Below, one piece after another: positions 8,893 to 16,303 of a stretch of DNA of 49,439 bases. The DNA is taken from NCBI GenBank assembly GCA_029941885.1, contig JAPYTP010000018.1, positions 1 through 49,439 on the forward strand. The letters run 5' to 3'. Position numbers and translations under genes: made by a program. Position 1 is the first letter of the stretch. Every line of letters begins with the position of its first letter. The stretch is from Myxococcota bacterium. Lineage in GTDB: Bacteria; Myxococcota_A; UBA9160; UBA4427. Under the pieces are notes generated by a model. The model was not told the DNA's origin, searched no databases, and saw only the letters and a list, made by a program, of their open reading frames with translations.

Positions 8893-9818
8893 ATGTTCGA
8901 CGATCATTGCGCTCTCGACTTGAGCGCCACCGAGTTCCGACTCTTCTCGGATCTTCTCAGGGATCGCTGCGGCCTGCACTTCGATGAAGCCAATCGCTAT
9001 CTGGTGGAGAAACGGGTCGCGCGTCGGATCGTGGAATGTGACGTCGGATCCTTCGCCTCCTACCTCTATCAACTTCGGCAGGGGCCGCATGCCGAAGAGG
9101 AATTCTCGAAGCTCGTCGACTCATTGACGACCAACGAGACGTATTTCTTTCGGGAACGCGCCCAGATCGGGGCGTTGGTGAGTGAGATCATTCCGGAGAT
9201 GCTCTCGCGACAGGGCGCGCGCAAGCGACCGGTCTCCATCTGGTCCGCAGGATGTTCGAGCGGCGAGGAGCCCTTTTCGATCGTCATGATGGCACTCCAG
9301 GCCAATCTCGCGCCGGGACGCGACTTTCGGGTCTATGCGTCGGATATCAGCCGAGCCGTTCTTTCCAAGGCGCGCCGCGGAATCTATCGAGAAGCCTCGT
9401 TTCGCGAGACCGAAGGGTTCATGCGCAGGCACTATTTCGCCAGAAGGAAGGCCTCATGCGTATCTCCGACGAGGTCAAGCGCCATGTCGATTTCATGCAC
9501 ATGAATCTGCTCGACCCCGCGAAGACGAGTCTGCTCAGCGCGGTGGACGTCGTCATGTGCCGAAACGTGATCATCTACTTCGATCTCACTACGAAGAAGC
9601 GGGTGATGGCCACTTTTCACGACAAGCTTCGACCCGGAGGCTTTCTGCTGCTGGGGCATTCCGAGTCGTTGATCAATGTGACCTCCGATTTCGAACTCAA
9701 GCATCTGACTCACGATCTCGTGTACCGCCGACCGGTGCCGGGCGAGGAGAAGGAGGATGCCTGGCATGCGCTCGCCAACGTGGGGATTGCCGAGGCCGAA
9801 AGATCGGAGCCCGAGTGA
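8893..9818 (+). pseudogene. cheR: Chemotaxis protein methyltransferase CheR, frameshifted
   Basis: CheR methylates chemoreceptor glutamates using S-adenosylmethionine. The N-terminal helical domain (FRLFSDLLRDRCGLHF) and the SAM site (SIWSAGCSSGEEPFSI, about residue 118 on) read in one frame to about base 9445. The C-terminal part, with [14 protein letters not shown] and [15 protein letters not shown], reads in another frame to the stop at 9816-9818. The switch lies at about 9440-9455, where restoring one A in AGAAGG would give [10 protein letters not shown], the expected continuous sequence. As it stands the first frame runs into a stop near 9504 and the product lacks the end of the catalytic domain. 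The ATG 8893 follows the HEAT gene by 10 bases; the stop overlaps the cheB start. Confidence 0.8.
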
Positions 9819-10802
9819 TGCAGCGACGAGATCCGCTCAAGGTTCTGGTGATCGACGATTCCGCCTTCACTCGTCAGACGATTACTCGGATGCTCGAGAC
9901 CTCGCCGCTGGTCGAGGTCGTCGGTGTCGCCCGAGACGGTGAGGAAGCGCTTCGTAAGACCTTCGAACTCGAACCGGATCTGATCAGCCTCGACCTCGAA
10001 ATGCCGCGCATGGACGGGTTCACGTTCCTGCGGCTTGTCATGTCGAAACGGCCGACACCCGTTATGGTCATCAGCGGTCGGTCCGGGGAGGAAAACGTCT
10101 TCAAGGCGCTCGATCTCGGTGCTGTGGATTTCGTAGCGAAGCCGACGGAACGCGGGCGCCACTGGGAATCCGACCCCCGTCGTGCCCGATCCGCGTGTGC
10201 CGATCGTCGTGATCGGCTCCTCGACCGGAGGGCCGGCGGCGTTGATGCAGACCTTCGGTGCCTTCACGGACGTGCCTCCCTGCGCGTTCCTGGTCGCACA
10301 GCACATGCCGGCAGGTTTTACCCGGGGGTTTGCAGAGAGACTCGACCGGCTCACTCCATTCACGGTGAAAGAGGCAGCGGGTGGAGAATCGCCGGAGTCG
10401 GGGACGGTGCTCGTTGCTCCCGGAGGCCAGCATCTGGAACTCGAGAGCCGCGGGACGAAGTTCGTCACCTAGCTCGTGAGCGATGCCGATTCTGAGATGG
10501 ACACCCCTTCCGTCGACCGTTTGTTTACGTCCGCAGCGAAACAATGTGGTGAAAACCTACTCGCGGTGGTTCTCACGGGAATGGGAGACGATGGACGCGA
10601 AGGTGCCTGTCAAGTCAGGCGCGCCGGTGGTCGAGTGATTGCAGAGTCCGAAGAAACGGCCGTGATCTTCGGGATGCCGAAACAGGTGATCGAGGCCGGG
10701 GTGGCGGACAAGGTCCTGCCTCTTCAGGAAATCCCGGGCGCCGTACAGCGCGGGGTCGCAGAGATTCGGACTCGCAAGTGCAGAGATCGAGGTCGCCAAT
10801 GA
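9818..10802 (+). pseudogene. cheB: Protein-glutamate methylesterase CheB, broken by deletion, frameshift and TAG
   Basis: CheB removes methyl groups from chemoreceptors when its receiver is phosphorylated. The receiver is present ([14 protein letters not shown], Asp in [13 protein letters not shown], Lys in DFVAKPT). Instead of the last receiver helix and a linker, the sequence passes within about 15-20 codons to the esterase domain ([16 protein letters not shown]), in a different frame, so an internal deletion plus frameshift lies near 10140-10180. The esterase triad is recognisable as Ser in GSSTGG, His in AQHMPAGF and Asp in TGMGDDG. Between His and Asp there is an in-frame TAG at 10470-10472, after which coding resumes as [17 protein letters not shown]. 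The gene cannot yield an active enzyme as written. Its end overlaps the next ATG at 10799. Confidence 0.85.
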
Positions 10803-11621
10803 GCGAGGCGGGCGAAAAGCCGAGGCGGAGCCGTCCTGGCGATCTTTCAGCGCGGCACGGAATTCACCAAGCAGATTCTCACTGAGAATGCCCGTCTTCG
10901 TCGTGAGTTCAGCGATGTGGAGATGCGACATGGGCAGGCCGCTCAGAGCGACGATGAGTGGGCCAAGCTTCGCCACGAACTGATCGCCAAGATCGAAGAT
11001 CTCGAGAGCCAGAACGAAGTCATGCTCGAACAACTGCGCTCGATCGAAGGCGAGAACCTGCAATTCGCCGAACGCTACATGGAAGTCGAAGAGGAAAATA
11101 ACGACCTCGCGAACCTGTACGTGGCCAGTTACCAGTTGCACTCAACTCTGGATTCCAGCGAAGTCGTCAAGGTCATCATCGAGATCGTGATCAACCTGAT
11201 CGGCGCGGACATCTTCGGGATCTATGTCTGCGAGGAAAGCAGCGACGAACTGCGACCGGTCGCGGTCGAGGGGGAGGCCCTGGATTCCTTTCCAATCTTG
11301 CGAGTCGGAGAGGGCCTGGTCGGTCGCAGTGTCGCGGAGGGTGTCGTCGAACTCGACGATCCTTTGGTTCCAGGTGGACCGCCCAGTCGAGGTGGCGAGC
11401 CCGTGGCGCCGATTCCGCTCCGCGTCGACGATCGGCCGATTGGCGCGATCGTGATCTACAGACTGCTCCAGCAAAAGGATGAGTTTTCCGCCCTGGACAA
11501 CGAACTCTTTGCTCTACTCGCCGGTCATGCGGCTACGGCGGTCCTGGCTTCTCGGCTCTATTCACAATCCGAGCGGAAGTTGAACACCATTCAAGGATTC
11601 ATCGAGCTGCTGACGAAGTGA
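10799..11621 (+). CDS. Coiled-coil plus GAF domain protein, N-terminal frame disturbed
   Basis: The body is intact in one frame: an amphipathic helix (LAIFQRGTEFTKQILTENAR), a coiled coil rich in Glu/Leu, and a GAF domain covering roughly the last 150 residues (SYQLHSTLDSSEVVKVIIE ... AVLASRLYSQSERKL). Similar proteins lie in deltaproteobacterial chemosensory loci. The ATG at 10799 overlaps the cheB stop and looks like the original start (MSEAGEKPR), but it is one base out of frame with the conserved helix, which begins at about 10836. So either a frameshift lies at about 10820-10838, or translation starts later, at the ATG 10917 or a weak CTG 10836. Starting at 10917 would give 234 residues and lose the first helix. 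Confidence 0.65.
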
Positions 11622-11680
11622 GACTCGATCTACATTGGGCGGGACGAACACGGTTCAGCCGATTGACATGAGGTTTTCAG

Positions 11681-12061
11681 ATGGCGGGTCAGCGAATTCT
11701 GATCGTCGAAGATAGTCCTAGGATGAGACAACTCCTGGTGTTCGCGCTCAAGCGAATGAAGGGCGTCGAGATTGTCGAGGCGCAAGATGGAATGGACGGT
11801 CTTCGGAAGGTCACCGGTGACCACTTCGACCTCGCGTTCGTGGACATCAATATGCCGGTCATGGACGGTCTGAAATTGATCAGCTTGATTCGAGGCGAAC
11901 CGAGTCTCGAGGACATGCCCATCTGTGTGATCACGACAGAGGGCGCCAAGGAAGACCGCGAGCGCGCGATTTCGCTCGGTGCGAACGAGTATCTGACGAA
12001 ACCGATCCAGGCGAACAAGGTTCTCGCCGTCGCCAAGAGCTTGCTCAAGCTGGACAGCTGA
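11681..12061 (+). CDS. Single-domain response regulator (CheY/PilG-like)
   Basis: 126-residue receiver domain with all phosphorylation residues: RILIVEDSPRMRQ, Asp in LAFVDINMPVMDGLKL, Thr in CVITTEGAKED and Lys in EYLTKPIQ. Typical length for a stand-alone receiver. It starts at an ATG 60 bases after the GAF gene and ends the chemosensory block. Its sequence is close in style to the receiver at 3508 (both carry the TEG/SEGA loop before a charged helix), so the two may be paralogues. No lesion is seen. Confidence 0.9.
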   Translation: MAGQRILIVEDSPRMRQLLVFALKRMKGVEIVEAQDGMDGLRKVTGDHFDLAFVDINMPVMDGLKLISLIRGEPSLEDMPICVITTEGAKEDRERAISLGANEYLTKPIQANKVLAVAKSLLKLDS

Positions 12062-12070
12062 CACGCAGCG

Positions 12071-12105
12071 GATGGGGCTTCGGTCGCTCCGATCGGGCCC
12101 CCATC
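12071..12105 (+). terminator. Stem-loop after the chemosensory block
   Basis: GATGGGG (12071-12077) pairs with CCCCATC (12099-12105), and an inner stem CGGTCG/CGATCG (one G-U pair) pairs around CTC. It lies ten bases after the receiver stop and before lptE, as expected for an operon end. No T run follows, so intrinsic termination would be weak. Confidence 0.35.
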
Positions 12106-12129
12106 GTCACCTCATGCTATCGGTCTGGG

Positions 12130-12744
12130 ATGGCGCGTTTCGGGCGAATCCTCCGTCTCGGTCTCTTGCTCGTTTCCATCCTCGGGGTAGGGGTCGGTTG
12201 CGGCTATCGAAGCGTATTGCCGGGCGCGTCCCCGAGGTCGAATACCGCGGGGGAGACCTCCTTCGCCGAATCCGATCGTCCGACTCGACTCGCGGTGCTG
12301 GCGATTCGCAACGACTCTCCCGAGCCCTGGCTCGATCGAGTCCTCGGTGATGCGCTGCGCAGGGAGATGGAGCTGCGTGCCGGCTTCGAACTCGTGAACG
12401 ACCCCCGACGCGCTGAACTGGTTCTGCGCGGCCGAGTTCGATCTCTGCGAACCCAGAGCAGCAGCTTCTCGAGCTTCGTCGCTGCCCTCGAGTACTCCGT
12501 CACGATGGCGTTGGAACTGGAGGTCGTTCGATCCGGTGGGCTCGTCGTGCAGCTGGATCCGGGCACCCTCTCCGAATCGGAACTCTATTTCGCGAGCGGA
12601 GACATCGAGATCACCCGGACGAATCGACTCGAAGCGCTGCGTCATCTATCGGACGTACTTGCGTCCAGGGTCGCCGATTCGATCGAGATGATGGAGGCAC
12701 CGATTCCCCCCTCGGCCGGTGTGGCCCGGGAGGGCGGAGATTGA
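12130..12744 (+). CDS. lptE: LPS-assembly lipoprotein LptE-like
   Basis: LptE is the outer-membrane lipoprotein that plugs LptD and helps insert LPS. The 204-residue product has a lipoprotein signal ending in a LGVGVGCG lipobox (Cys about residue 24), then a domain with LAVLAIRNDSPEP, LGDALRREMELR and the ELVLRGRVRSL strand, the typical LptE/RlpB pattern. The position directly before holA matches the lptE-holA order of many proteobacteria, which strengthens the call. The stop overlaps the holA TTG start. LptE sequences diverge strongly, so the family call rests on topology and context as much as on residues. Confidence 0.75.
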   Translation: MARFGRILRLGLLLVSILGVGVGCGYRSVLPGASPRSNTAGETSFAESDRPTRLAVLAIRNDSPEPWLDRVLGDALRREMELRAGFELVNDPRRAELVLRGRVRSLRTQSSSFSSFVAALEYSVTMALELEVVRSGGLVVQLDPGTLSESELYFASGDIEITRTNRLEALRHLSDVLASRVADSIEMMEAPIPPSAGVAREGGD

Positions 12745-13721
12745 GGGTCGAGGCGGTGTTGGCCGAACTTGCCGAGGGACATATCCGGCCAGCGTATCTG
12801 CTGGCGGGAGCCGAAGCGCTGCTTCGCGACGACGCGCTCGAGGCCATCGAGACCGCGGTCCTCGCGACGGGCCCACGAGATTTCAATCTCGACCGCCTCG
12901 AGGTCGGGCGGGTCGTACCGGGGCGCCTCGAAGAGGCACTCGAAAATCTACCGATCATGGCCGATCGGCGGCTGGTCGTCGTGCGCGAGACCGAGGGTCG
13001 TGGCGCGAGGCTCGATGCGAACTGGGCAAGCGTACTCGAGTCCTGGTTGTCGCGAATCGACGACACGACTTCGAGCGTGCTCGTGGTCGTTTCCGCGAAG
13101 GTCGACAAGCGAAACAAGTGGGTGAAGAGCTTCCTAGAACCGGCTGCGGTCGTGGAATGCGATGCCCCGAAGAAGGCCCGCGAGTTGGCGGGATTCCTGG
13201 CCCAGGAAGCGACCCGACAGGGGATCGAACTCGAGTCCGAAGCTGCAGCCCTGCTAGCGGATCGGGTCGGGCCGCAGCTGCTGCTGTTGCGCCAGGAGAT
13301 CGAGAAGGCAGCCCTGCTTGCGGGTCCCGGTGAGCCCGTGACCCGCAAACACGTCGAGGCTTCCGTCTCGGCGGTGGCGGAGGAATCGATCTGGGATCTG
13401 ACCGACGCGATTGGACAGGGCAAGGTGGCCGAAGCGGTCAGCCTGTTGTCTCGGCTGCTGGCGCAGGGATCGGCGCCGCCCGCGATCCTCGGTGCGCTTG
13501 CATCCCATTTTCGGCGATTGGTTCGGGTCGGTCACGGTGAATCCGTCGCCGGGCCTCCCTTCGTCGTACGGAAGCTCGAACAGCAGGCTCGTCGCTATCC
13601 GGCGCGCCGGCTCGTGACCTGCCTACGTGCCATCCATCGCGCGGACGTGGAATTGAAGGGCGCAAGCGTCATGCGTTCGGAACGTGCGCTCGAGCAGCTC
13701 GTGCTCGGCCTCGCGAGCTGA
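12741..13721 (+). CDS. holA: DNA polymerase III delta subunit
   Basis: HolA opens the beta sliding clamp as part of the clamp loader. The 326-residue length is normal. Recognisable blocks are PAYLLAGAEALLRDDALEAI near the N-terminus, ENLPIMADRRLVVVRE, and the C-terminal helical region with IWDLTDAIGQGKVAEAVSLL and ILGALASHFRRLVRVG. TTG at 12741 overlaps the end of lptE by four bases, and upstream GGAGGGCGGAG-type purines provide a ribosome site. The gene is followed by a convergent intergenic region facing rpsT. Confidence 0.9.
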   Translation: MRVEAVLAELAEGHIRPAYLLAGAEALLRDDALEAIETAVLATGPRDFNLDRLEVGRVVPGRLEEALENLPIMADRRLVVVRETEGRGARLDANWASVLESWLSRIDDTTSSVLVVVSAKVDKRNKWVKSFLEPAAVVECDAPKKARELAGFLAQEATRQGIELESEAAALLADRVGPQLLLLRQEIEKAALLAGPGEPVTRKHVEASVSAVAEESIWDLTDAIGQGKVAEAVSLLSRLLAQGSAPPAILGALASHFRRLVRVGHGESVAGPPFVVRKLEQQARRYPARRLVTCLRAIHRADVELKGASVMRSERALEQLVLGLAS

Positions 13722-13730
13722 CCCATTTCC

Positions 13731-13754
13731 GTGACCCCGTGACCCCGTGACCCC
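13731..13754. repeat. Three tandem copies of GTGACCCC
   Basis: Three perfect 8-bp units follow the holA stop by nine bases, in the 211-base gap between convergent holA and rpsT. Function unknown; such short tandem arrays usually arise by slippage and may vary between strains. The rest of this gap shows no gene. Confidence 0.85.
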
Positions 13755-13900
13755 GGGGCCACAATCCGATCGGAGGTGCCTGGGAATCCGAAACGGAAGT
13801 GGACAAGCGACCGCGATCGCACTCGGCCTGAAAGCCCGTACTGGTTTTTCTGGTCCCGCATTGCGATTGGGGTCTGATTGGTCGATCGGGAGCTATGTAG

Positions 13901-13936
13901 GTCTAATCAGGTCTAATCAGGTCTAATCAGGTCTAA
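13901..13936. repeat. 10-bp tandem repeat GTCTAATCAG reaching into the rpsT stop
   Basis: Three perfect copies (13901-13930) and a six-base partial copy (13931-13936). The CTA in the last copy is, on the minus strand, the TAG stop of rpsT at 13933-13935. A related degenerate unit (GGTCTGATTG) lies about 30 bases further on. The array therefore forms the start of the rpsT 3' untranslated region. Confidence 0.85.
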
Positions 13937-14205
13937 GAAGCGCCGAGCACGGAGTTCAGCGCGCGGGCAAGCCGTCCGACGCTGCGGTCGGCCCGAGTCT
14001 TCGGGATGATGCCCTTGGTGGCGGCGCGACGAATCTCACGTTCAGCGACTTTGAAGGCATCCGTGGCTTTCGCGGCATCGCCGGAGTCCAGTGCCTCGCG
14101 ACAACGCTTGACCATCGTGCGCATCTGGGTGCGGACGTGTTGGTTGCGTTTGCGGCGGGTTTCTGATTGGCGGATTCGCTTGAGGGCGGATTTGTGGTTG
14201 GCCAA
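13933..14205 (-). CDS. rpsT: 30S ribosomal protein S20
   Basis: S20 binds 16S rRNA in the small subunit. The 90-residue, very basic product starts ANHKSALKRIRQSETRR after the initiator and carries RTQMRTMVKRCREAL and HxN-type S20 features; E. coli S20 is 87 residues. The start codon is TTG (complement of 14203-14205), preceded eight bases upstream by AAGGAG. TTG/UUG starts are known for rpsT in other bacteria, where initiation is feedback regulated by S20. It is transcribed alone, divergently from the membrane TPR gene, from a good sigma-70-like promoter at 14235-14263. Confidence 0.97.
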   Translation of the reverse strand: MANHKSALKRIRQSETRRKRNQHVRTQMRTMVKRCREALDSGDAAKATDAFKVAEREIRRAATKGIIPKTRADRSVGRLARALNSVLGAS

Positions 14206-14234
14206 GGCGGCCTCTCCTTGCTGGTGGGCGGCGC

Positions 14235-14263
14235 ATCATAGTGGGCGATTGCTGGGACGTCGA
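14235..14263 (-). promoter_or_regulatory. Probable sigma-70 promoter of rpsT
   Basis: On the minus strand TCGACG (4 of 6 to TTGACA, 14258-14263) and TATGAT (5 of 6 to TATAAT, 14235-14240) are 17 bases apart. The -10 box ends about 30 bases before the rpsT start codon, leaving a short leader that contains the ribosome site. Confidence 0.5.
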
Positions 14264-14379
14264 GAGCCGGCAGGCCACGCTCGATCTCAGAGGCGGTTAT
14301 CCCCACGGGAATATCTTCAGGGGCGGCTTCGATCGACCGATATCGAGGACTGCATCCATCCGCAGCGAAGGAGTTTCGG

Positions 14380-16293
14380 TTGGCCAGTCGCCGGTCGCTT
14401 GCACATTTGATTCTCGCCCTCGTCGGGCTACTCATCGCCTTCTCGGCTTCGTCGGAGGAGCCCTCTCCGCACAGGATTCGAAACATCCCGGTTGTCGCCG
14501 AGGCGGTCATCGTGGATCCGGTCGATGACCCGTGGCTCAGCGAGGAGGGGCCCGCGATCGCCAGGCCCGTCGAAGTCGCGCGAGAGCAGGTGGTGGCAGG
14601 CTGGCAGGACGCGCCGGCCACGCCGCATGCACGAGCGGCGGCGCTTCTGCGGACCCGGCTCGAACTCGGCCTCGGAGATCTGACGGCGCCGGCCGCGGTG
14701 ATCGCCGCCGAGTTCAGCAAGGAGGATCCAGCGCTCTTCACTGCGCTCGCGAGGGACCTCGCCCCCGGTGTACCCAGTTTCCAGATCGACCACGCGATCG
14801 CGCTGTGGCGCAGCGATGACACGGGCGCCGCAATCGCGGCCCTCGGCTCGGCGGTCTGGGCGGTCGGAGTGAGTCTGGCCGTACAACTCTGGCTGCTTGA
14901 GAATCTTGCGCTGATACTCCTCGCGGTGGTCTTGGCGACTTCACTCGGCTTCATGCTGCTCGCGTCGATTCAGGTCTTCCCCCACGCGGCCCATGACCTC
15001 GGCGATCTGATGGGCGGGAATATGCCGGCGTTCGCACGCTTCGCAGCGCTCTCCGCACTCGTCCTGGCGCCCTTGGTCTTCGGCGAAGGGCTGCTCGGGT
15101 TTGTGCTCGTGCTGTTTACGCTGGGCTTCGCGTATGGGAAGTCCCGCCAGCGCAACGCGTTGGTCATGGCCGCGGTGCTATTGGTCATCGGACTCCATCC
15201 ACTCGCACAGCTCGCCTCGGCCGTGACCCAACTACTCGATCGGGATCCGGTCGTGCATAGCGCGATGTTGGTTCTGGCGGGGAGCGAGACCGCGGCGGAT
15301 GTCGCTCGGCTCGGAGAAGCCTTCGACGACGATCTGGTGGCGTCTCACGCGCTGGCCTATCACGCGCGGCGACATGGTCTCGACGAGGTCTCTCGCGAGC
15401 GGATGAATTCGGTGATCGCGCGGTATCCGAGTGATTCCGTCGCGCTCGCAAACCTCGGCAATGTCGAAAAGCGCCGCGGGAACATCGACGCGGCGATCGA
15501 TTTCTATGAGCGGGCGGCGGCTCAGGACAGCTCGCCGACCGTGCTTTTCGATCTCAGTCAGGCCTACGCCAGCGCTTTTCGCATGGAGGAATACGACGCG
15601 ACGTTGGTCCGTGCGCAACGCGTTGGGGACGAGGAGGTCGCCGCGCTCTCGAACCTGGGCGACGCGGAGCTCGTGGCGGATGTCGCTTTTCCGGTCTCGC
15701 TGCTGCGGGACCGATTACTGACGCTCGCGCTTTCTCAAACGACTCGCCCGGGCGCGATCGCGGCGCTCGTTCCCGGGCCCCTGGGCGAGACCTGGCATGT
15801 CACGGGCGGGGCATTCGCGCTGATCGCGCTTCTCTCGATGCTCTTCGCCAACACATGGGATCACGCGAGTCGATGCGGACGCTGTGGGCACCGGATCTGT
15901 ACGCGATGTGAAGAGACGGTTTGGAGCGACGAGACCTGCGAGGACTGCCACCATCTCTTCCAGTATCCCGAGGCGACTGACCCGTCGCTTCGCATGGCAC
16001 GCCTTCAGGCGCTCTCTGAGCGCGACGGCCGCTACGACAAGATCTGGCTGGCTTTGTCTCTGTTGATTCCCGGGATGGCAGGCTTCGCAGCTCGACGACC
16101 GGATTTCGCGATCTTCGGACTCATTCTGTTCAGCTGGGTGGCGACGTGGTTGGCCTGGCCGACGGGCGTGTTCTCGGATCCCATGTTGATGGGAAGCGCG
16201 GCGGTTCTGTGCTTCGCGCTCCCGGGTTTGTTTGCGGCGTTCGCCTATTCCGCGGTGGTCGTCGTCAGCCTCATCGTGCGCAAGAGCCGCTAG
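14380..16293 (+). CDS. Polytopic membrane protein with TPR and zinc-ribbon segments
   Basis: Not a named family. The 637-residue product starts at TTG 14380 (AAGGAG about seven bases upstream) with a signal-like hydrophobic segment (residues 8-25). A helical periplasm-type region follows, then several hydrophobic helices between about 150 and 275. A TPR-like part follows (SVALANLGNVEKRRGNIDAAIDFYERA, about 355-430). After one more membrane helix there is a Cys-rich zinc-ribbon block (CGRCGHRICTRCEE ... CEDCHHLF, about 498-525), then two or three C-terminal membrane helices. The start of the next gene, a DUF4388 protein, follows by ten bases, so the two are probably co-transcribed. A role in envelope or motility-complex assembly is only a guess. 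Confidence 0.75.
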   Translation: MASRRSLAHLILALVGLLIAFSASSEEPSPHRIRNIPVVAEAVIVDPVDDPWLSEEGPAIARPVEVAREQVVAGWQDAPATPHARAAALLRTRLELGLGDLTAPAAVIAAEFSKEDPALFTALARDLAPGVPSFQIDHAIALWRSDDTGAAIAALGSAVWAVGVSLAVQLWLLENLALILLAVVLATSLGFMLLASIQVFPHAAHDLGDLMGGNMPAFARFAALSALVLAPLVFGEGLLGFVLVLFTLGFAYGKSRQRNALVMAAVLLVIGLHPLAQLASAVTQLLDRDPVVHSAMLVLAGSETAADVARLGEAFDDDLVASHALAYHARRHGLDEVSRERMNSVIARYPSDSVALANLGNVEKRRGNIDAAIDFYERAAAQDSSPTVLFDLSQAYASAFRMEEYDATLVRAQRVGDEEVAALSNLGDAELVADVAFPVSLLRDRLLTLALSQTTRPGAIAALVPGPLGETWHVTGGAFALIALLSMLFANTWDHASRCGRCGHRICTRCEETVWSDETCEDCHHLFQYPEATDPSLRMARLQALSERDGRYDKIWLALSLLIPGMAGFAARRPDFAIFGLILFSWVATWLAWPTGVFSDPMLMGSAAVLCFALPGLFAAFAYSAVVVVSLIVRKSR

Positions 16294-16303
16294 GGAGAAA
16301 ATC

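Noticed and set aside
10140..10200. Programmed frameshift in cheB
   Set aside because: No slippery sequence, the linker and last receiver helix are missing, and a TAG follows; this is damage.
3901..10900. All lesions being sequencing or assembly errors
   Set aside because: Two frameshifts sit in short homopolymers and could be errors, but three distinct stop codons and a deletion confined to one locus are unlikely as errors; still, reads should be checked.
13901..13936. CRISPR array
   Set aside because: Units are 10 bp, directly adjacent, without spacers, and no cas genes are present.
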